A model generated the notes under the pieces. The model did no database searches and was not told the DNA's origin. It saw nothing but the letters and a program-made list of their open reading frames with translations. This document shows positions 45,550 through 53,758 of a DNA stretch of 64,000 bases, piece by piece. The stretch is from Roseovarius gaetbuli (lineage in GTDB: Bacteria > Pseudomonadota > Alphaproteobacteria > Rhodobacterales > Rhodobacteraceae): positions 62,001 to 126,000 of the forward strand of contig NZ_FWFJ01000002.1 of the NCBI RefSeq assembly GCF_900172365.1, written 5' to 3'. How positions within the stretch are numbered: the stretch's first letter is position 1; each line of letters starts with the position of its first letter. The translations under genes were made by a program, and so were the position numbers.

Positions 45550-46772
45550 TCCGGACTGTTCTGGTGGTGGATGATGACCGCCCGGTGCGCGAGGCGCTTG
45601 CGCAGACGCTTGAGCTTGCCAATTACAACGTGCGCGCGGCGGGCTCGTTCATCGAGGCCAAGGATCATATCACGCCCGAGTTCGAGGGCGTGATCCTGTC
45701 CGATATCCGCATGCCGGGGCGCGACGGGTTTCACCTTTTGGCCCATACCCGCGCGCTTGACGACGAATTACCGGTGATCCTGCTGACCGGCGAGGGCGAT
45801 ATTCCGATGGCGGTCAAGGCGATGGGCCAAGGGGCGTTCGATTTCCTCGAAAAGCCCTGTGCGCCCGATGCTCTTATCCCGGTGCTGGAACGGGCCATGA
45901 AAAACCGCGCTCTGGTGCTTGAGAACCGCCGCCTCAAGGCGCAGCTTGAAACCGGCGATCCGGCGGCGCGGATGCTGTTTGGCACCTCAGAGCTTGCCGA
46001 AGAACTGCGCGCGCGGGTACGCCAGGCGGCGCGCGCGGGCACCGAAGTGCTGGTCACCGGCCCGGCAGGTGCGGGTGTGTCGAAGGTGGCCGAGGTGATC
46101 CACCACATGTCGCAGGGCGCCGGTGGGCCCTATATCAAACGCGCCGCCGCGACGCTTGATCCCGGCGCGCTTGATGCGGGGTTTCAATCGGCCTCGGGCG
46201 GCACTCTTTTCCTTGATGAAATAAGCGCCCTGCCCGCCGAGGCGCAATATGCCCTGCTTGAGCGTCTGGAGGACGGCGACAGCGCGCGCCTGATTGCCGG
46301 CAGCACCGCCGATCTGTCCGCCGCGGTCGAGGCCGGGCGCTTTAACGGCGACCTCTATTACCGGCTTGAGGTGATGCGCGTGCGTATCCCGGCCCTCTCT
46401 GAGCGCCCCGAGGATATCCCGGTGCTGTTTCGCCAGTACGTGGCGCAGGCCGCCGAGCAGGCCGGGCTGACCCCGCCCGAGGTTGGCCCCGATCGCCTTG
46501 CGGCGCTGATGGCGCAGGACTGGCCGGGCAATGCGCGCTCGCTGATGTCGGCGGCGATGCGCTTTGTGCTTGGCATGCCGGATCATGCCGAGGCCGCCGA
46601 TCTTGGCCTTGCAGATCAGATGGCGCGGGTCGAGCGGTCCTTGCTGATCGCGGCCCTCGGGCGGCAGAACGGGCGTGCGTCAGAGGCGGCAAAGGCGCTC
46701 AGGCTGCCGCGCAAGACGCTTTACGACAAGCTCGCGCGCTATGGGATTCGCCCCGAGGATTACCGCCGCTGA
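45546..46772 (+). CDS. dctD: DctD-like response regulator lacking Walker A lysine and GAFTGA loop
   Basis: A 408-residue regulator. The receiver domain has the acidic triplet DDD at 9-11, phosphoacceptor Asp53 (SDIRMPG) and KP at 103-104. A sigma-54-activator-type AAA+ domain follows, but Walker A reads TGPAGAGVSK (171-180), where valine replaces the invariant lysine, and the segment between Walker A and B is about 17 residues shorter than NtrC, removing the GAFTGA loop. Walker B (GGTLFLDE) and the C-terminal Fis helix-turn-helix (EAAKALRLPRKTLYDKLARYGI) remain. It may act on sigma-70 promoters, as reported for Rhodobacter NtrC. Overlaps dctB. Confidence 0.9.
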   Translation: MIRTVLVVDDDRPVREALAQTLELANYNVRAAGSFIEAKDHITPEFEGVILSDIRMPGRDGFHLLAHTRALDDELPVILLTGEGDIPMAVKAMGQGAFDFLEKPCAPDALIPVLERAMKNRALVLENRRLKAQLETGDPAARMLFGTSELAEELRARVRQAARAGTEVLVTGPAGAGVSKVAEVIHHMSQGAGGPYIKRAAATLDPGALDAGFQSASGGTLFLDEISALPAEAQYALLERLEDGDSARLIAGSTADLSAAVEAGRFNGDLYYRLEVMRVRIPALSERPEDIPVLFRQYVAQAAEQAGLTPPEVGPDRLAALMAQDWPGNARSLMSAAMRFVLGMPDHAEAADLGLADQMARVERSLLIAALGRQNGRASEAAKALRLPRKTLYDKLARYGIRPEDYRR

Positions 46773-46786
46773 TCCCCACCGCGATC

Positions 46787-46804
46787 TGTGCGAAAAACCG
46801 CACA
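46787..46804. promoter_or_regulatory. Putative DctD-binding palindrome 1 upstream of dctP
   Basis: TGTGCG-N6-CGCACA, a perfect 18-bp inverted repeat. A second site with the same spacing is centred 32 bp downstream, about three helical turns away. Both precede the dctP operon and follow dctD, the natural place for the activator's tandem sites. Confidence 0.55.
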
Positions 46805-46818
46805 ATACCACGGTGCCG

Positions 46819-46836
46819 CGTGCGGATTTCCGCACA
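46819..46836. promoter_or_regulatory. Putative DctD-binding palindrome 2 upstream of dctP
   Basis: GTGCG-N6-CGCAC (46820-46824 and 46831-46835) flanked by C and A; same spacing as the first site. A possible -35 TTGAAC lies at 46871-46876 with a weak -10 at 46894-46899. No -24/-12 sigma-54 element is apparent. Confidence 0.55.
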
Positions 46837-47023
46837 GCGCGCACGGAAGCGGCGTAATGTCACATCACCCTTGAACTGTAACCTTCTGAAAAAGATTAAA
46901 AATACCGCGTATTGCGCATTTTCATGACATTTACTTGAGGCCACGCGCCGTTTCTCTCACGATGTGCTCACCGCGCCCCTCTGGGTGCTGCGTAGACACG
47001 TCTCAAAATGGGAGGAGACCCGA

Positions 47024-48025
47024 ATGAAATTTTTGACCGCTGCCGTCTCGGCACTGGCCCTGACCGTTGGTGCCAACACTGCAATGGCCGCCTGCGATGA
47101 TGGTGAAATCGTCGTCAAGTTCAGCCATGTGACCAACACCGACAAGCACCCCAAGGGCATTGCCGCCTCGCTGCTTGAAAAGCGTATCAACGAAGAGATG
47201 AACGGCACCATGTGCCTTGAGGTGTTCCCGAACTCGACCCTCTATAATGACGACAAGGTGCTTGAGGCCATGCTGCAGGGCGATGTGCAACTCGCCGCGC
47301 CGTCGCTGTCGAAATTCGAAAAGTTCACCAAGCAATTCCGCCTGTTCGACCTTCCGTTCCTGTTCTCGGACGTGAACGCGGTCGACAGCTTTCAGGCCTC
47401 TGAAACCGGCCAGGGCATGCTTGACAGCATGCAGCGCCGCGGCCTTCAGGGCCTTGCCTATTGGCACAACGGCATGAAGCAGATGTCGGCCAACGTGCCG
47501 CTGCTCGAGCCGTCGGATGCCAATGGCCTCAAGTTCCGCGTTCAGTCGTCGGATGTTCTGGTTGCGCAAATGGCCGCCATCGGTGGCAGCCCCCAGAAGA
47601 TGGCCTTCTCTGAGGTTTACGGCGCGCTGCAACAGGGCGTTGTCGATGGTCAGGAAAACACCTGGTCCAACATCTACGGCAAGAAGTTCTTCGAGGTTCA
47701 GGACGGCACGACCGAAACCAACCACGGCATCATCGACTATCTTCTGGTGACCAGCGTTGATTGGCTCGACAGCCTTGATCCGGCCGTGCGCGAGCAATTC
47801 CAGACAATCGTCAAGGAAGTCACCGAGACCCGCAACGCGGAATCGAGCAAGGTCAACGCCGAAGCCAAGCAGGCGATCATCAATGCCGGTGGTGTTGTCC
47901 GTCAGCTGACCCCCGAACAGCGTGCCAAATGGGTTGAAGTCATGAACCCGGTCTGGGACCAGTTCAAAGGCGACGTGGGCCAGGAAAACATCGACGCGGC
48001 CGTCGCGTCAAACTCGAACTCGTAA
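47024..48025 (+). CDS. dctP: TRAP transporter substrate-binding protein DctP
   Basis: A 333-residue periplasmic receptor with a signal peptide (MKFLTAAVSALALTVGANTAMA). DctP features include FSHVTNTDKHPKG, the GLKFRVQSSDV segment, whose Arg binds the substrate carboxylate, and AFSEVYGALQQGVVDGQENT. It delivers C4-dicarboxylates to DctQM; specificity is inferred from the DctBD neighbours. ATG at 47024 follows GGAGGAGACCCGA. Regulation probably by the tandem palindromes about 200 bp upstream. Confidence 0.95.
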   Translation: MKFLTAAVSALALTVGANTAMAACDDGEIVVKFSHVTNTDKHPKGIAASLLEKRINEEMNGTMCLEVFPNSTLYNDDKVLEAMLQGDVQLAAPSLSKFEKFTKQFRLFDLPFLFSDVNAVDSFQASETGQGMLDSMQRRGLQGLAYWHNGMKQMSANVPLLEPSDANGLKFRVQSSDVLVAQMAAIGGSPQKMAFSEVYGALQQGVVDGQENTWSNIYGKKFFEVQDGTTETNHGIIDYLLVTSVDWLDSLDPAVREQFQTIVKEVTETRNAESSKVNAEAKQAIINAGGVVRQLTPEQRAKWVEVMNPVWDQFKGDVGQENIDAAVASNSNS

Positions 48026-48138
48026 CACGGGTTTAACCAGTACGGCCCTTGGCAACAAAGGTCTGTGTCAGCATCGGGCGGGTTCAAAAGACCCGCCCGA
48101 AGTGTAAGAAATAGCAATAAAATCTGGGAAACGGGACG

Positions 48139-48819
48139 ATGAAGCACAAAACCGGGCTAATCGACAACATCGAGGAATCGGTCATTGCCACCCTTCTTGG
48201 GCTAATGACCGTGGTCACATTCGCCAACGTGGTTGCGCGATATATCTTCAATGCAAATATCCTCTGGGCACTGGAATTGACCGTGTTCATGTTCGGCTGG
48301 CTGGTTTTGCTGGGCGCCTCCTATGCGGTCAAGAAACACGCCCACCTCGGGGTGGATGCGGTTCTGAACATGACCCCGCCGCCGGTGCGGCGCGTGTTGG
48401 CGCTGATCTCTGTCGGGGCCTGCCTGATATTCTCGCTGCTGCTTTTGAAGGGTGCCTATGATTACTGGGCGGTCTTCGCCGATCTTCCGCCGACCTCGGG
48501 GCGCTGGTTCCCGACCGGGTTTGACATGAGCGCCCGCAGCCAGAGCTTTTACGAAGTGCAGGACGTGCCAATGCTTGGGGTGTTCCGCTTTCTCGAAGAC
48601 ATGATCAACTATGGCGACAGCTATGAAAAGCTGCCCAAGGTCGTGCCCTATATCGTGCTGCCGATTTCGGCATTCCTGTTGGTGATGCGGTTTTCGCAGG
48701 TCGCCGTGCAGGTCTGGAAAGGCGAGGTTGACCGCCTTGTCGCCTCTCACGAGGTCGAAGACGAACTAGACGAAATTCGCGCCAGCCATGAGCACGATAG
48801 CCAGGAAGGAACACGATAA
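48139..48819 (+). CDS. dctQ: TRAP transporter small membrane subunit DctQ
   Basis: A 226-residue protein with four transmembrane helices (about 15-35, 45-65, 85-105 and 170-190), the DctQ arrangement. It is longer than many DctQ proteins because a periplasmic loop of about 55 residues sits between helices 3 and 4. It forms the membrane complex with DctM. The stop overlaps the dctM start by one base. Confidence 0.92.
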   Translation: MKHKTGLIDNIEESVIATLLGLMTVVTFANVVARYIFNANILWALELTVFMFGWLVLLGASYAVKKHAHLGVDAVLNMTPPPVRRVLALISVGACLIFSLLLLKGAYDYWAVFADLPPTSGRWFPTGFDMSARSQSFYEVQDVPMLGVFRFLEDMINYGDSYEKLPKVVPYIVLPISAFLLVMRFSQVAVQVWKGEVDRLVASHEVEDELDEIRASHEHDSQEGTR

Positions 48820-50192
48820 TGGACGTGCTTTTGCTCTTTACGATGGTCGTCACCCTGCTTTTGATCGGTGTGCCCATCGCCATTTCGCTCGGCCTCAGCT
48901 CGACGCTGTTCCTGCTGATCTATTCCGACAGTTCGCTGGCCTCGGTCGCGGGCACCCTGCTTGAGGCCTTTGTCGGCCACTATACCCTGCTGGCGATCCC
49001 GTTCTTCATCCTCGCCTCAAGCTTCATGACCACCGGCGGCGTCGCACAGCGGATCATCCGCTTCTCAATCGCCTGCGTCGGGCATCTTCCGGGCGGTCTG
49101 GCGATTGCGGGCGTCTTTGCCTGCATGCTGTTTGCCGCCCTCTCGGGCAGTTCACCCGCCACCGTGGTCGCCATCGGCTCTATCGTGATCGCGGGCATGC
49201 GTCAGGTTGGCTATACCAAGGAATTCGCCGCCGGCGTGATCTGTAACGCGGGCACGCTCGGCATCCTCATTCCGCCCTCTATCGTGATGGTGGTCTATGC
49301 CGCCTCGGTCGATGTGTCGGTGGGTCGGATGTTCCTGGCCGGCGTCATTCCGGGCCTCATGGCCGGCTCCATGCTGATGATCACCATCTATGCCATCGCC
49401 AAGATCAAGGGCCTGCCCCAGGGCGAGTGGAAAGGCTGGGGCGAGGTCTGGACATCGGGGCGCGAGGCCGGCTGGGGCCTGTTCCTGATCGTGATCATCC
49501 TTGGCGGCATTTATGGCGGTATCTTCACCCCCACAGAGGCGGCGGCGGTCGCGGCGGTCTATTCCTTCTTCATCGCCTGTTTCGTCTATAAGGACATGGG
49601 CCCACTCTCGGCCTCGGATGGCACCTCGATCAGCCTGATGCGCAAGCCACAGGCGCTTCTGACGGCCTTTGTGCATCCGGATACGAAAAAGACCCTGCTG
49701 GACGCGGGCAAGCTGACGGTCACACTGCTTTTCGTGATCGCCAACGCGCTGATCCTCAAGCACGTTCTGACCGACGAACAGATCCCGCAAAGCATCGCCA
49801 ACGCCATGCTGAGCGCGGGCTTTGGCCCGGTGATGTTCCTGGTGATGGTCAACGTGATCCTGCTGATCGGTGGTCAGTTCATGGAGCCCTCGGGCCTTCT
49901 GGTGATCGTGGCGCCGCTGGTGTTTCCGATCGCGATGGAGCTGGGCATCGACCCGATCCACCTTGGCATCATCATGGTGGTGAACATGGAAATCGGCATG
50001 ATCACCCCGCCGGTCGGCCTCAACCTCTTCGTCACCTCGGGTGTGGCGGGGATGCCGATGATGGCGGTGGTGCGCGCGGCGCTGCCCTTCCTTGCGGTGC
50101 TCTTCGTGTTCCTGATCATCGTGACCTATGTGCCATGGATTTCGACGTTCCTGCCCAATACCTTCATGGGTCCCGAAATCATCACCAACTAG
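48819..50192 (+). CDS. dctM: TRAP transporter large membrane subunit DctM
   Basis: A 457-residue permease with about twelve hydrophobic helices. Family signatures seen are AIPFFILASSFMTTGGVA, FAALSGSSPATVVAIGSI, GTLGILIPPSIVMVVYA and EIGMITPPVGLNLFV. It uses a sodium gradient to move the dicarboxylate delivered by DctP. It ends the operon; a terminator lies 30 bp downstream. Confidence 0.96.
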   Translation: MDVLLLFTMVVTLLLIGVPIAISLGLSSTLFLLIYSDSSLASVAGTLLEAFVGHYTLLAIPFFILASSFMTTGGVAQRIIRFSIACVGHLPGGLAIAGVFACMLFAALSGSSPATVVAIGSIVIAGMRQVGYTKEFAAGVICNAGTLGILIPPSIVMVVYAASVDVSVGRMFLAGVIPGLMAGSMLMITIYAIAKIKGLPQGEWKGWGEVWTSGREAGWGLFLIVIILGGIYGGIFTPTEAAAVAAVYSFFIACFVYKDMGPLSASDGTSISLMRKPQALLTAFVHPDTKKTLLDAGKLTVTLLFVIANALILKHVLTDEQIPQSIANAMLSAGFGPVMFLVMVNVILLIGGQFMEPSGLLVIVAPLVFPIAMELGIDPIHLGIIMVVNMEIGMITPPVGLNLFVTSGVAGMPMMAVVRAALPFLAVLFVFLIIVTYVPWISTFLPNTFMGPEIITN

Positions 50193-50224
50193 CGCCGCTC
50201 CCTCGGACGCTATGACAAAAACCG

Positions 50225-50262
50225 CACCACGCAGGCCCCGGCTTGCGTGGTGTTTTTCTTTT
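50225..50262 (+). terminator. Rho-independent terminator after dctPQM
   Basis: CACCACGCA (50225-50233) pairs with TGCGTGGTG (50244-50252), followed by TTTTTCTTTT. Confidence 0.85.
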
Positions 50263-50449
50263 CAAATCCCGGCGACCGCGCTCATTTCAAAATAACCCGA
50301 GGGCAGGGTTTGAAACCGCGCCCGGCCCGCGCTACATGCCGCCAGAGCGGGAAATCCTTTACCGCGCCACATTTCGCCGATAACCATAAGCCCCGCCCAT
50401 CCCGGACAGGAGACAGCCGCGTGACCAAAAAGCCCCAAAGGCACCAGCC

Positions 50450-50938
50450 ATGAGCGTTGATCGCGACGTCTTTCTCGCCGCCATGCGCCAGGTTGCGGCC
50501 ACGGTCACGGTTGTCACCACCGATGGCCCCGCCGGGCGCGTCGGCGCCACGGTCAGCGCCTTTACCTCGCTCACCGCCGATCCGCCCTCGGTTCTGGTCT
50601 GCCTGCGCTCCGATAGCCGGATCGCGCGCGCCGTCATCGAAAACCGGGCCTTCTGCGTCAATGTCCTGCCCGAAGATGCCGTCGACGTGGCTCAGGCCTT
50701 TGCCGGCCCCTCGCCGGACACCCCCAGCGACCGGTTTTGCGGCCTCGCAGTCACCCATAGCGACCAGGGTCCGATCCTGCCCCGCGCCACCGCCTTTTCC
50801 TGTGCGCTCAACGACCAGATGATCCACGGCAGCCACGCGATCTGCATCGGCAGCGTGCTGGATCTGGCAAATGCCGGGGAAAAGCCGCTGACCTACCTCA
50901 GCGGCAGCTATCATATCGTGCGCCCCCACGAGAGCTAG
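50450..50938 (+). CDS. Flavin reductase family protein
   Basis: A 162-residue FMN-binding split-barrel protein of the HpaC/ActVB class. It begins MSVDRDVFLAAMRQVAATVTVVTT, continues GATVSAFTSLTADPPSVLVCLR and ends SGSYHIV. Such enzymes supply reduced flavin to two-component monooxygenases. No partner oxygenase is adjacent. The TAG stop (50936-50938) is the first three bases of repeat copy C. Confidence 0.85.
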   Translation: MSVDRDVFLAAMRQVAATVTVVTTDGPAGRVGATVSAFTSLTADPPSVLVCLRSDSRIARAVIENRAFCVNVLPEDAVDVAQAFAGPSPDTPSDRFCGLAVTHSDQGPILPRATAFSCALNDQMIHGSHAICIGSVLDLANAGEKPLTYLSGSYHIVRPHES

Positions 50939-50998
50939 AGCATGTCGCGTGTTCGAGAAGCTCAAAACCGGCTCCCACTTTTGAGCAACATGCTTTAA
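50936..50998. repeat. Palindromic intergenic repeat, copy C (short form)
   Basis: Starts TAGAGCATGTCGCG and ends ACATGCTTTAA. It keeps the right-half hairpin (GCTCAAAA/TTTTGAGC arms) of copies A and B but lacks about 45 bp of the left half. Its first three bases are the stop codon of the flavin reductase. Confidence 0.8.
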
Positions 50999-51009
50999 GC
51001 GCGCCCTGC

Positions 51010-51036
51010 CCTTCTTCTTGGTCCAAATACTCAAAT
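51010..51036 (+). repeat. TTCTTCTTGG-type interspersed motif, copy 3
   Basis: CCTTCTTCTTGGTCCAAATA followed by CTCAAAT, on the same strand as the copy at 33852 and about 12 bp after the palindromic repeat, as there. Confidence 0.5.
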
Positions 51037-51106
51037 CTCCAGTGCTGGCCAAACCGGGCTGCGCCTGCCATATCTCGCGCGACATTTGCCAAGCCGGAGC
51101 GCGCCC

Positions 51107-51979
51107 ATGACCAGGATCATCACCTCCCTTTCCGATATCGCCGCGAATTACGACGCCTTGTTCGTCGATCTTTGGGGCTGTGTGCATGACGGGGTGCGCG
51201 CCCTGCCCGCCGCCGTGGCGGCGCTTCAGGCCTATCGCGCAAGCGGCGGCGCCGTGGTTCTGGTGACCAATTCGCCGCGCGCCCGTCACGGCGTCGAAAA
51301 ACAGCTGGTCGGCTTCGGCGTGCCCGAGGATGCCTGGGATACCATCGCCACCTCGGGCGACAGCGCGCGCGCCGCGATGTTTCGCGGTGTGGTCGGCGAA
51401 AAGGTGTTCTTCATCGGCGAGGATCGCGATACCAAGTTCTTCGAGCCGCTGCACCTGATCGAAAACCCCGCCGATATCCGGCGCGTGCCGCTGGACGAGG
51501 CCGAGGGCATCGTCTGTGCCGGCCCGTTCGATCCCACCGCCGACCCCTCGGTGATGCGGCCCGAGTTCCTTTATGCCAAGCAAAAGGGCATGAAATTTCT
51601 CTGCGCCAATCCCGATATCGTGGTGGATCGCGGCGAAAGCCGCGAGTGGTGTGCCGGCGCCCTGGCCCGGCTTTATATGGAAATGGGCGGCGAGAGCCTC
51701 TATTTCGGCAAGCCGCACCCGCCGATCTATGATCTTGCCCGCCGCCGCCTTGCAGAGCTTGGCCGCGACGTCGAGGACGCGCGCATTCTGGCGATTGGCG
51801 ACGGGGTTCTGACCGATATCGCCGGGGCCATGGGCGAGGATATTGATTCTCTTTTCATCAGTGGCGGCCTTGCGGCGCAGGAAACAAAAACGTCGCAGCA
51901 GCCCGAACCAGAGGCCCTAAGCGCTTACCTTGAAAAGGAAAACTCATCACCAAGCTATGCCATCGGGTTTCTGCGGTGA
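51107..51979 (+). CDS. HAD-type hydrolase (TIGR01459-like)
   Basis: A 290-residue HAD phosphatase. Motif I is FVDLWGCVHDG (the usual DxDGxL is altered to DLWGCVHDG, as in this subfamily); motif II is in VVLVTNSPR; the C2 cap spans the middle; motif IV is ILAIGDGVLTDIAGA. Related to the NagD/4-nitrophenylphosphatase-like group. ATG at 51107 is preferred. The substrate is not known. Single gene. Confidence 0.85.
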   Translation: MTRIITSLSDIAANYDALFVDLWGCVHDGVRALPAAVAALQAYRASGGAVVLVTNSPRARHGVEKQLVGFGVPEDAWDTIATSGDSARAAMFRGVVGEKVFFIGEDRDTKFFEPLHLIENPADIRRVPLDEAEGIVCAGPFDPTADPSVMRPEFLYAKQKGMKFLCANPDIVVDRGESREWCAGALARLYMEMGGESLYFGKPHPPIYDLARRRLAELGRDVEDARILAIGDGVLTDIAGAMGEDIDSLFISGGLAAQETKTSQQPEPEALSAYLEKENSSPSYAIGFLR

Positions 51980-52091
51980 CAGAAAGGGCTTGATTTTGCT
52001 GCGGCTGCGAAGTAATAAAATTCCAATACAGGCACTTTTTACGCCTTAATATTACGCACCGAACCACGCAACACACCACCCGGAGGGGCGC

Positions 52092-52535
52092 ATGTTGGAT
52101 AATATGCCACGCGGCACGATCTGTATCGAAGACATTGAAATGGGCATGACGCGCCATCTGCGCAAAGTTGTCACCGACCGCGACATCGAGATGTTCGCCG
52201 AGGTTTCGACCGACCGCAATCCGGTGCATCTTGATGATGATTATGCCCGCGACACGATCTTTGAAGGTCGCATTGCCCATGGCATGCTGACCGCCGGGCT
52301 GATTTCGGCGGTGATCGGCGAGCAACTGCCCGGTCACGGCACCGTCTACATGGGGCAAAGCCTCAAGTTTCTTGCGCCTGTGCGCCCCGGCGACATGGTT
52401 CATGCCGAGGTCGAGGTGATCGCGATTGACCACGGCAAGCGCCGGGTTCAGCTTGATTGCCGCTGCCTGGTGAATGGCAAGAAGGTTCTGATCGGCGAAG
52501 CCACCGTTCTGGCGCCCTCGCGCAAGTTCGACTAA
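52092..52535 (+). CDS. MaoC-family (R)-specific enoyl-CoA hydratase-like protein
   Basis: A 147-residue hotdog-fold enzyme. The hydratase motif (D-x(4)-N-P-[VL]-H) appears as DRNPVHLDDDYARDTIFEGRIAHGM, containing the catalytic Asp and His. PhaJ-type enzymes hydrate trans-2-enoyl-CoA to (R)-3-hydroxyacyl-CoA for PHA or degrade branched acyl-CoAs; which applies is unknown. ATG at 52092 has GGAGGGGCGC before it. Confidence 0.88.
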   Translation: MLDNMPRGTICIEDIEMGMTRHLRKVVTDRDIEMFAEVSTDRNPVHLDDDYARDTIFEGRIAHGMLTAGLISAVIGEQLPGHGTVYMGQSLKFLAPVRPGDMVHAEVEVIAIDHGKRRVQLDCRCLVNGKKVLIGEATVLAPSRKFD

Positions 52536-52591
52536 GGCGCGCGCGCTCTTTGCCTCTTGCGCCGCCCTTGGTGTGACCGCATTCTGCGGCC

Positions 52592-53560
52592 ATGAGTGAC
52601 ACTCCCACATGGGGCGTTGTGGCGACCGTCAAGGCGCCTGCCCGCGATATATTGAACTTTGCCGCCTATCACCTTGATCTGGGTGCGCATCGCGTTCACG
52701 TCTATCTTGATGCCCCGAATGACGAAGCCGAGGCCGCCCTGCGCGCGCATCCCAAATGCCGGGCGGTTCTGTGCGACGAGGGCTATTGGCGTCGGCGCCG
52801 CCGCAATGGCCGCCCCGATGCCCATCAGCCCCGCCAGAGCCTGAACGCCACCCACTGCCTGAACAAACGCCCGCAGGTGGATTGGCTGGCCCATATAGAT
52901 GTCGACGAGTTTCTGTCACCTCAAACCCCGCTTCCGGCGCAACTGGCCGCCCTGCCCGCCGGGACCCTAAGCGCACGGGCGCGCCCGATCGAGGCCCTGG
53001 CACCTGACCCAACCGATCCCCCGCCCGAGGGGCAGAAATGGTTCAAATCCTGCGCTCGATTTCAGGGACGGCGTCGCGAGGACACCAATGCGATCTATCC
53101 AACCTTCGGCCCACACCTTAATGGCGGATTTGTCAGCCATGTTGCGGGTAAGGTCTTTGTGCGTACCGGGCTTGAGAACATAAGCCTGCGGATTCACAAC
53201 GCCTTTGTCGACAAGGTGATGGATGACACACCGGTCGAGCTTTCGCAGACGCGGCTCTGTCATCTGCATGCCCCAAGCTGGGAGCGGTGGCAATCGGCCT
53301 TTGCCTATCGGCTCCGGCACGGCTCTTACCGCGAAGGGCTAAAGCCCGCGCCAATGGCCGATGGTGTCGGGCTGAACATGCATGCGCTGTTCTCGATGCT
53401 TGAGGAGGATGGCGGCGAGACAGCCCTACGACGGTTCTTTGACGAGGTTTGCACCGCCACACCGGCCCTGCGCGCGCGATTGCAAGAGCGCGGCCATCTG
53501 CATAAAGTGGCCCTCGATCTTGACCGCAAACGCGCTCTGCATTTCCCCCAACACCGCTAA
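52592..53560 (+). CDS. Family 2-type glycosyltransferase
   Basis: A 322-residue cytoplasmic protein of the Glyco_tranf_2_4 / GT92-like group. It starts TWGVVATVKAPARDILNFAAYHLDLGAHRVHVYLD, the donor-binding Rossmann start, and has the catalytic metal motif HIDVDEFL near residue 110. The C-terminal region with RHGSYREGLKP is typical. Acceptor unknown. It starts 56 bp after the MaoC gene. Confidence 0.8.
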   Translation: MSDTPTWGVVATVKAPARDILNFAAYHLDLGAHRVHVYLDAPNDEAEAALRAHPKCRAVLCDEGYWRRRRRNGRPDAHQPRQSLNATHCLNKRPQVDWLAHIDVDEFLSPQTPLPAQLAALPAGTLSARARPIEALAPDPTDPPPEGQKWFKSCARFQGRRREDTNAIYPTFGPHLNGGFVSHVAGKVFVRTGLENISLRIHNAFVDKVMDDTPVELSQTRLCHLHAPSWERWQSAFAYRLRHGSYREGLKPAPMADGVGLNMHALFSMLEEDGGETALRRFFDEVCTATPALRARLQERGHLHKVALDLDRKRALHFPQHR

Positions 53561-53758
53561 TTGTTGCCATTTTGGGTACAATCATCGGCGTGGACGGGCG
53601 CATTGTCATCGCTTCCGCGCACTCCATTGACCAGCCCCCCTATATTCAGGTAAGTGCAAGCCACCGGATCACCCATGTGGAGAACCACAGGCCCAAGAGG
53701 GGCCCGATCCGGTATCATACGTACGGGCCATGATTGTGTCCGTAAATCGCGGATACCC

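Noticed and set aside
46905-46925. Possible sigma-54 promoter upstream of dctP
   Set aside because: A TTGCG occurs near 46911 but no GG lies at the needed distance upstream; it does not fit the -24/-12 form.
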